Shown here: positions 57,589 through 64,000 of the stretch, in pieces
Position numbering within the stretch: position 1 is the first letter of the stretch
Layout of the letters: the number at the start of each line of letters is the position of its first letter
Origin: Cryphonectria parasitica EP155
Taxonomy: Eukaryota > Ascomycota > Sordariomycetes > Diaporthales > Cryphonectriaceae
Length of the DNA stretch: 64,000 nt
Assembly (NCBI RefSeq): GCF_011745365.1
Contig: NW_024468913.1
Location: 62,001-126,000, forward strand
Direction of reading: 5' to 3'
Position numbers and translations under genes: made by a program
The notes under the pieces: model-generated
The model's database searches: none
What the model was told of the DNA's origin: nothing
The model's input: the letters and a program-made list of their open reading frames with translations, nothing else

Positions 57589-59337
57589 TCAATTCCACTC
57601 GCAATTCCTTTCTGGTCTCAATCCTTCGATGCGGCTCTTCACTATTCTCCCATCTTTCACGATTAGCAATTGGTTCTCGTTGATCCGGTCCAGGCTCGCC
57701 ACGTTCTCGAGAGGATTTTCCTTGAGGAACAATAGGTCGGCAAAAGCACCCTCGACCAGCTCGCCCAGCTTTCCTTCCATGCCCAGCTGCTTGGCACCGT
57801 TGATGGTAGCCTGCCGCAAGACGACAGGGCTGGGAAGCAGCTTGGAGCGCACAACAAACTCGTAGGTCTGCATGACCAGGGTCGGCCCGGTGGTGTCGGT
57901 GCCATAGCAAACACAGACGCCAGCATCCTCGGCATAGCGGATACCACGAACCCCCGCGTCTCCCACGATGGCGTTCTTGCGCAGGCCCTCGGGAGTCTCA
58001 AACTTGTCATATGGAGGCATGGTTACAAAGGTGTGCAGGGCCAGGGTCGGGGTCAAAAAGACATTCTTTTCAGCCATGAGCCTGGCCGTATCCGGATCGA
58101 TCATGTTGCCATGCTCGATGCCCCTGACACCGCCCTCGATGGCATGACGGACGCCCTCGGCAGTGTAGCAGTGGGCCGTGACCAGAGTACCGCCCATATT
58201 CTTGGTGACGGTGCTGATTGCTTGGAGTTCCTCGATCGTGAACTGTAGGGACTCAAGCTTGTCCGTCTCGGAAGCGATGCCACCCGAAGTGCACACCTTG
58301 ATGTGATTGGCTCCCTTGCGGATGTTATCCCTGGCAGCTTTGAGGCAGTCTGGGACCCCGTCACACAACCTGCCCAGTGCCGAGGAGGCGATCCCGTTGC
58401 TATTGCAGCAATGGCTGTCGGTCCAGACTTCGGTGTCGTCGCCGTGCCCACCTGTCTGTGACAACATGCGTCCGCCTTGGAACACGCGCGGCCCGGGGAT
58501 GAGGAACTCGGCTGTGGCCTGGGCGTGTGCGATGGTAGCGCCACCCGTGTCGCGCACCGTTGTGAACCCATTGGACAGGATACCGCGGAGGGTTCCAGCT
58601 GATCTGAAAATGGCTGTCTCATGAGGGAAAGTGAAGGCACCATGAAGCGTCTAGATAAATCAGAGTCAGCTATAGGCACACGGAGAATGAGAGAAGAGAA
58701 GGGGGGAGAGGGGCTTACTGCACTGCCGTGCACAGCCATGAGATGGACGTGGCCTGAAAGACTCGAGTCAGTTGGGAAATGTCTGGGACTTGACTACATT
58801 TTTCTCTATACATGTATATATATACATACAGGTCTTGTATCGATTTACAAATAAGGGGAAGAGGGGGGAAAGGCGACCAAGAAACTGACAGTCAATAAGC
58901 CCAGGGCAGACAAAGTATTTGCTAGCATCAATCTTCTCGACCTTTTGCCCCGCACAGAAGAAATCTCCCTTCACATCGGCGGGCGTCGTTGGGCTGACCC
59001 TGAGGATCTTGCCGCCAGCTAGCTGTAGGGTCATGTTCTTGTGGACGACACCCGCGCGCGGGTCGACCAGGTTGGCGTTCAGGATCAAATACGGCTTCTG
59101 AGGCCCTGGAAGCCATGGCTTCTCCGAGATATCGTACTCTGGGTCGGGCGGGTAGACGTTCGCCTTGAGCTCGGCAAATGTACTGACAAAGCGCTCGCTG
59201 CCGCCGCGTGGCGGCGTCCTGTGTGGTAAGGCAATCTCATCCTCACCAGCCGGGTCGTGGCTCACCAATTCGAAGCTGGAGGCGATGCTGTCTGCTCGAG
59301 ACCAGGGGGCAGCCATGTCGGGCGTGTAGGACATCAT
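57589..59337 (-). CDS. Amidohydrolase, imidazolonepropionase/prolidase-like
   Basis: Exons 59337-58890, 58753-58719 and 58650-57589 give 514 aa. The metal-dependent hydrolase fold is shown by the HxH motif split over an intron (CHVHLM, His151 and His153), GFTTVRDTGG, IKVCTSGGIAS (metal-bridging Lys), TAHCYT and GIEHGNMID (metal His), and CYGTDTTGP (catalytic Asp). The C-terminus has the usual DGRIVK strand. COG1228-type enzymes hydrolyse cyclic amides or dipeptides. The N-terminal 90 residues are a poorly conserved extension, and no signal peptide is seen. It is divergent, over 552 bp, from the giant amidohydrolase at 59890, and close to the hydantoinase, suggesting one substrate class. Confidence 0.9.
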
Positions 59338-59889
59338 GATGCAGTTGCAGTTCCGTGGTAGGGTCTCTTCCTCTCAGCCAAGTCAGGTCTTGGGAAGACG
59401 TGCCCCAAAAGCTACTCTCTTGATATTATTTTACCACCACTCCGCTCTTGAATGCATGGTTTACTTATCGCTGGTGGCCAGCGTCAGCCTTTCGGCCTGG
59501 CATCCGGAACCGGCTATCGCTGTGCGGAGTGACGGAGCCGGCAATTACGTACTTATGCGGAGAGACGGAACGAGGAAATTGTGGGTGCTTTCTAGGGTCA
59601 ATTGTGTAATTAAGTAAATGGGTATTATAGCGGTCTTATCATCGGCAAAGTGTATATCTATGCTACCAAAGTCAACAACATTAGGTTCAAAAAGGTACTA
59701 CTCTGAATACGACCCCCCCCCACCTCCCCACTGTATCAATGTGGAGTCGAAGAAAGGAAGGGAGGGCGACGGAAAAGAAGAAAAAAAGACAGAACGAAAG
59801 AGGAGAGAGAGACAAGGGCGAGAAAGGAAGAAGAGAAGCAGAAAAAGAAGAAACGACTGGCCTTGACCGCGGCTGGTCGAGTCGGGACG
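59338..59889. promoter_or_regulatory. Divergent promoter of two amidohydrolase genes, with polypurine tract
   Basis: The 552 bases between divergent start codons hold a C-run near 59710 and a long purine-rich tract (about 59750-59855, GAAAGGAAGGGA-like). Polypurine/polypyrimidine stretches are common in fungal promoters. No specific factor site is claimed. Confidence 0.4.
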
Positions 59890-62800
59890 ATGGGGGTCAT
59901 ACATCATCCGGAAGGTTTTGTGGTCCAGACACAATCATCACCATCACTATCGCCATCACTGCTCGGCACAAGATCTAGAACCCGGCAGTTCAACCAACTT
60001 GTCCTTCATGGCCTCGCTGTTGTCGGGTGTGCGCATGTCGCACTGCAAGCATGGTCGATTGTGCATTTTCTCATTCGCAGTCCCCCCTCCTTGTCTACTG
60101 CAAGTTTAGGCCACGTCGGGGAGGACGACATCTATCCAGACACCGACTACCCACTCCGGCCAGCGGTTGAACCGTGGGACATTGCTACATCCTACCCATA
60201 TCCCAGGACCTTTTCAAAGACGGTTAACGAGGGGACATGGCTCCGTATCGCTACACATCCGACCAGGAACGAGATCGTCTTTGACATGCTCGGGGACCTG
60301 TACTGCATGTCGACAGAGGAGGGTCAGTCGCCGGTCGTTCAGGCACACGCTTTCCTGCCGGGCATTCCATTTGACAAGGAGGCCGAATTCTCGAGCGATG
60401 GCTCGCAGCTGGTCTTTATCTCGGACGCTGGATTCGGCGTCGACAACATCTGGACCTTGCCGTATACCAGCTGTGCTGACATGGCGCGCCTCAGCGCCCA
60501 GGAGGTCAGAGATATGACAGTCCAGCAGACAAACGCGACCTTCAGATTCTTCTCCAGCCCAGCTATTCACCCTACTGAGCCCAAGATCCTCGCGACCAAG
60601 TGGTATCTGACAGGCCGTCCCAACGGTGCCGGGGAGATCTGGGAATTCCCCCTGCGGACGACACAAGAGCTGAGAGGCTCACTGCCTGAGAGAGACGGGA
60701 GGCGCATTGTGGGACGGAAACTTCCAGGAACATGGCCACCAAAACGCTACCCTGAGAGCCAACTCGGCGCCGAACAGGCGAGGTACAGCCCGTCCGGAGA
60801 CGGCATCATCTTTACTCGGAACGTCAAAGATGACGACGAGGGGAAGTTCTCGTACAACAAAGACGTCCATGCCGGCATCAACGCAGTGTTCCTCTTCAAT
60901 ACGAGCACGGCCGAGAGCACACAGCTCGTCGCAGCCGCCGCCAGTGCCGCCAACAAACCAGCGAGCCCGGGCGGCGCCAACATGCCACGCCTCTCGCGTG
61001 ATGGGCGCACGCTCGCCTTTGTGCGCCGTGTTGACGACAAGAGCGTCCTGGCTCTCAAGGATATGCAGTCAGGAACAGTACACTACCTCTGGGACGGCTT
61101 GACATATGACCTGAGCACTATTCCTGCCTTCATGGGCGCCTATCCCAATTACGGCTGGGCAGCCAATGACACCTCACTTGTCATCTGGTCTCAAGGTCAC
61201 ATCTGGCAGATTCCCGTCGCGCAGAATGCCCGAGGCGAAAGGATCAGAGGAGGACCCCCTCCCAAGATGATTCCTTTCCGGGCAGATATTGTCATGGCCC
61301 TGGGGACCACGAGGTACAATGAGAATAATCAGATTCGTGCAGCTGCTCTCAGTAGCTCGCTTCAGGTGAGGTCACTACGGGGCCTTCGAAGTGACCATCT
61401 TGGACAGAGTTTAGTCTTTGAGGCTGCTGGCGATAACTTTGTCGTTAATGTTTCCTCCGCGAAGGAGGATCTGGTTCTTCTGCCGAAGCCCGAAGCCTCG
61501 AGATCGTGCTATGGGCCCTCATTTATTCAAGGCTCTTCTTTCATTCTACAAGCATGCTGGGATACTCGCAATCTCACCACATTTTTCTTGACAGACCCAA
61601 TGTCGGCCGTCATCCAGCCAATCAGTGGCATACCAAGGGGCCGCTACTTGTCGCCCGTCAGCAATGGCGATTGGATCTTCTACGTGCGGACGGGCAAGGA
61701 CTACATGTTTGGCGACGTGGAAGAGACCTTTGGCGAGGGTATCTGGATGGGCAAGCTGTCGCTCTCTTCAGCTCATGTCTCCAGGCTCACTCATCTTAGG
61801 TCCCTGCGGTCCAGCCAAGAGACCAAGCTAGAGCTCAGGAATGTTCACGGACGGCCTATGCTCCTCGTGCAGGACCCAAACTCGGTGGTCGAGTACGACA
61901 TCGAGACAGGTGCGCTGAGAACAATCACCACGGGAAAGACTTCCGTCGAGATGACTGCTGCATCGAACCTGACCAATACAATCTTGGCATTTCGTGATTT
62001 CCAACACATATGGCTCTGTGCGAGCATGCAGCAGAAGCTTCTCGGAATATGGAGCAAGCCAGGCGATGCGCAAACTCCCAAGGACCTTGTAAGGCTGTCA
62101 GAGCACGGCGGGCATGATGTGGTCATCAGCGGTGACGCAAGAACTGTTTTCTGGCTGTTTGGGCCACGCCTGTACTCTGCAGACATCCAGAGGGTGATCT
62201 CTGCCTGCGAGCACGCCAATCTGCAGGCTCAAGACACGGGCGAGTGTGCTCTGCCATATGTGTTCAGCAGATACCTAAATGCCACTTTTGACACTGCTCT
62301 TTCTGAGCAGTTCAGAATCTCTGGCGGCTCAACGTTTGCCATCACAAATGCTTCCCTCATTAGCATGGACCCGTCGGCCCCGAGGATAGTACCGAATGCC
62401 ACCATTGTGCTCGACAAGGGGGCGATTATCAAGGTCGGTACCGGGTCTGAAATCGACATCCACCCAGGGGCTCACGTTCTCGATGTTGAGGGCGGAGCTG
62501 TGCTGCCCGGCTTTGTTGATATCCACGGCCACTGGGGCGGCTTCATCAACCCCTACCCCCAGCCATCTTGGGAGATGGAGACATTTTTGGGCTACGGCGT
62601 AACCACCATCCACAACCCAGCGTCCAAGAATGTGCATGGCATGGTCGAGCGCAGTTTGATTGAAAAGGGTCGCATGTACGGCCCTCGCGTCTTCCACACC
62701 GGCGATGTTCTCTATGGGTCCACACAGGCGCCCGTATATACTGAGATCAATTCGCGGGCAGAAGCAAGGTCAGCACTCCTGCGCATCAAAACCGAAGGGG

Positions 62801-63609
62801 GCGACTCATCCTTCTCCGCCAAGAACTACCAGCTTTCCGCACGTTCTGCCCGCCAACGCCTGCTCCTAGAGGCTACTGAACTCGGTATGTTGATCGTTCC
62901 CGAGGGGGGCTGGTCGCTGGACTGGGACCTGACGTACTTTATCGACGGATACACGAGCCTTGAACACCCCGTTCCAGTGCCCGAGCTTTACGATGACGTC
63001 CTCTCGCTCATCTCTGCGAGTGGCAGTTCGTATACGCCGCTTGCCGTCATGAACTACGGAGGCATCTTCGGACAGCACTGGATCCACCAGACCGTCGATA
63101 TCCCCGGTGACAAGAAGCTTCGCAACTATGTGAAGCACGACATCCTTGAGAGCCTGACAGAGGTCAAGCAGGCACCCAAGAGCTCGTATCAATTCTTCAA
63201 CACCACAAAATCTACAGCCAAGCTCGCGAGCCGAGGTGTCCGTACCAATGTTGGTGCCCACGGCGAGCAGCCCATCGGCCTACTATACCACTCCGAGATG
63301 CTCATCATGTCCCTGGGAGGCCAGGAGCCGTATGAAGTCCTGCGTCATGCCACCATCGGTAGTGCTACTTCTCTGGGCCTGGGTCAGGTCGTCGGATCCG
63401 TCGAAGGTGGAAAGCTAGCCGATCTGGTCATATACCCGCCAGAGGCTGACAGCATTGAGAACCTGTGGAAGAACAGCATGCATATGAAATACGTCATGCG
63501 TGGAGGCACGTTGTTCTCTGTCGAGGACGGCTTGGTCGAAGTATGGCCGAGAGCCGGGCGCAGACAGGAACGAGCCCGCCTCAACCCTGAAGACGAGATT
63601 CCCTTGTGA
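59890..63609 (+). CDS. Membrane-anchored beta-propeller/amidohydrolase fusion, 1239 aa
   Basis: One uninterrupted exon. The start is the ATG at 59890, the first in a frame whose earlier codons are not ATG. A single membrane segment (about residues 36-62) suggests a type II anchor with the rest outside or in the lumen. Residues about 110-770 are a TolB/PD40-type beta-propeller (repeats such as EAEFSSDGSQLVFISDAG, ARYSPSGDGIIFTR, MPRLSRDGRTLAFVRR). From about 840 an amidohydrolase domain carries the metal motif DIHGHW (His879 and His881), FLGYGVTTIHNP, NVGAHGEQPIGLLYHSE and ATIGSATSLGLGQVVGSVEG. Bacterial relatives with this architecture are known as TolB/amidohydrolase fusions. The substrate is unknown. 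Divergent from the smaller amidohydrolase. Confidence 0.9.
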   Translation: MGVIHHPEGFVVQTQSSPSLSPSLLGTRSRTRQFNQLVLHGLAVVGCAHVALQAWSIVHFLIRSPPSLSTASLGHVGEDDIYPDTDYPLRPAVEPWDIATSYPYPRTFSKTVNEGTWLRIATHPTRNEIVFDMLGDLYCMSTEEGQSPVVQAHAFLPGIPFDKEAEFSSDGSQLVFISDAGFGVDNIWTLPYTSCADMARLSAQEVRDMTVQQTNATFRFFSSPAIHPTEPKILATKWYLTGRPNGAGEIWEFPLRTTQELRGSLPERDGRRIVGRKLPGTWPPKRYPESQLGAEQARYSPSGDGIIFTRNVKDDDEGKFSYNKDVHAGINAVFLFNTSTAESTQLVAAAASAANKPASPGGANMPRLSRDGRTLAFVRRVDDKSVLALKDMQSGTVHYLWDGLTYDLSTIPAFMGAYPNYGWAANDTSLVIWSQGHIWQIPVAQNARGERIRGGPPPKMIPFRADIVMALGTTRYNENNQIRAAALSSSLQVRSLRGLRSDHLGQSLVFEAAGDNFVVNVSSAKEDLVLLPKPEASRSCYGPSFIQGSSFILQACWDTRNLTTFFLTDPMSAVIQPISGIPRGRYLSPVSNGDWIFYVRTGKDYMFGDVEETFGEGIWMGKLSLSSAHVSRLTHLRSLRSSQETKLELRNVHGRPMLLVQDPNSVVEYDIETGALRTITTGKTSVEMTAASNLTNTILAFRDFQHIWLCASMQQKLLGIWSKPGDAQTPKDLVRLSEHGGHDVVISGDARTVFWLFGPRLYSADIQRVISACEHANLQAQDTGECALPYVFSRYLNATFDTALSEQFRISGGSTFAITNASLISMDPSAPRIVPNATIVLDKGAIIKVGTGSEIDIHPGAHVLDVEGGAVLPGFVDIHGHWGGFINPYPQPSWEMETFLGYGVTTIHNPASKNVHGMVERSLIEKGRMYGPRVFHTGDVLYGSTQAPVYTEINSRAEARSALLRIKTEGGDSSFSAKNYQLSARSARQRLLLEATELGMLIVPEGGWSLDWDLTYFIDGYTSLEHPVPVPELYDDVLSLISASGSSYTPLAVMNYGGIFGQHWIHQTVDIPGDKKLRNYVKHDILESLTEVKQAPKSSYQFFNTTKSTAKLASRGVRTNVGAHGEQPIGLLYHSEMLIMSLGGQEPYEVLRHATIGSATSLGLGQVVGSVEGGKLADLVIYPPEADSIENLWKNSMHMKYVMRGGTLFSVEDGLVEVWPRAGRRQERARLNPEDEIPL

Positions 63610-64000
63610 AAGAGGTTGACAGGTATTTGAATCTAGCTGTAGAATGTAGCCATCGAATCAAATGACTCAGACGTTTTCGCGCTCCATGAAGTTTTCACTG
63701 TAACAAGAGCTTATGTTTCATAGTAAACTTCACATTGCGCGAGGGCCAGTGACTCGACCCCGCCAGCCAGCTGACGGCCAGAGCCATCTATAGCCTCAAA
63801 TAGGTCGGTCTCGTGGCCTTTCTCTTTTCTCTTTTCTTCAGCGCATTGGAATACGAGCTTTCTTTTCCTCGAATCGAAAGTTTGGCCACACCATGGTTTG
63901 CGCAACTAATCTAGTAGGTTTGTTCTTCTACACTTTTATATTCCTGGAATGTCACGGAAAATGATTCCAAAGCCCCAGATGAACTGCTACGATATGAGCC
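63610..64000. other. 3' flank of the fusion gene, nothing recognised
   Basis: No gene is supported in the last 390 bases of the window. Confidence 0.45.

Noticed and set aside
61506..62697. Long open frames on both strands inside the giant amidohydrolase
   Set aside because: Shadows in GC-rich coding sequence; the single main frame accounts for the whole region.

Overview
The window is eukaryotic DNA from a filamentous ascomycete. The genes have short GT-AG introns (about 50-100 nt) with CTAAC-like branch points, and the families are typically fungal: NACHT/ankyrin NLRs, SAT4-type rhodopsin-domain proteins, a Dal5-like permease, an alpha-type carbonic anhydrase and a Fot1/pogo-type transposon. 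A secreted enterotoxin-A-like ADP-ribosyltransferase, together with the NLR and Fot1-like content, points to Sordariomycetes, perhaps Hypocreales; that is inference. No tRNA, rRNA or CRISPR array was recognised.

The left two thirds (1-42 kb) is accessory, mosaic sequence: isolated intact genes lie among AT-rich stretches, transposon debris and broken genes. Intact genes are a UbiA-superfamily membrane enzyme divergent from a stand-alone NRPS-like adenylation protein (1-4.8 kb), a nitrilase (12.8-14.0 kb), a secreted alpha-carbonic anhydrase (17.0-17.9 kb), a secreted Cys-rich repeat protein (24.2-24.9 kb), an unrecognised 171-aa protein (28.0-28.7 kb) and the secreted ADP-ribosyltransferase (31.4-32.2 kb). 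Broken genes include an NLR (5.8-9.8 kb), a DUF7708-type NLR N-terminus (15.2-16.1 kb), two MFS transporter relics, a kinase relic, a BAHD-like acyltransferase and a rhodopsin-domain gene split by a dispersed repeat. Most premature stops are TAG, TAA or TGA where Gln, Trp or Arg codons are expected, which fits C-to-T mutation such as repeat-induced point mutation (RIP).

The most unusual gene is at 24247-24897 (minus). Once spliced it encodes a signal peptide and three tandem units. The first two units end in Lys-Arg, each unit carries a CX3C-X12-CX3C cysteine pattern, and each unit is one exon. It looks like a Kex2-processed precursor of alpha-hairpinin-like peptides.

The right third (42-64 kb) is GC-richer and intact, and reads like a catabolic gene neighbourhood for a cyclic amide or ureide compound. 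It holds a hydantoinase/oxoprolinase-DUF917 fusion divergent from an NCS1 purine/hydantoin-type permease, a TIGR04076 protein, an MFS transporter divergent from a Dal5/allantoate-type permease, an aldo-keto reductase, and an imidazolonepropionase-like amidohydrolase divergent from a very large membrane-anchored beta-propeller/amidohydrolase fusion. The proposed logic is uptake by NCS1 or Dal5-type carriers, ring opening by hydantoinase and amidohydrolases, and redox finishing by the reductase; the substrate is unknown.
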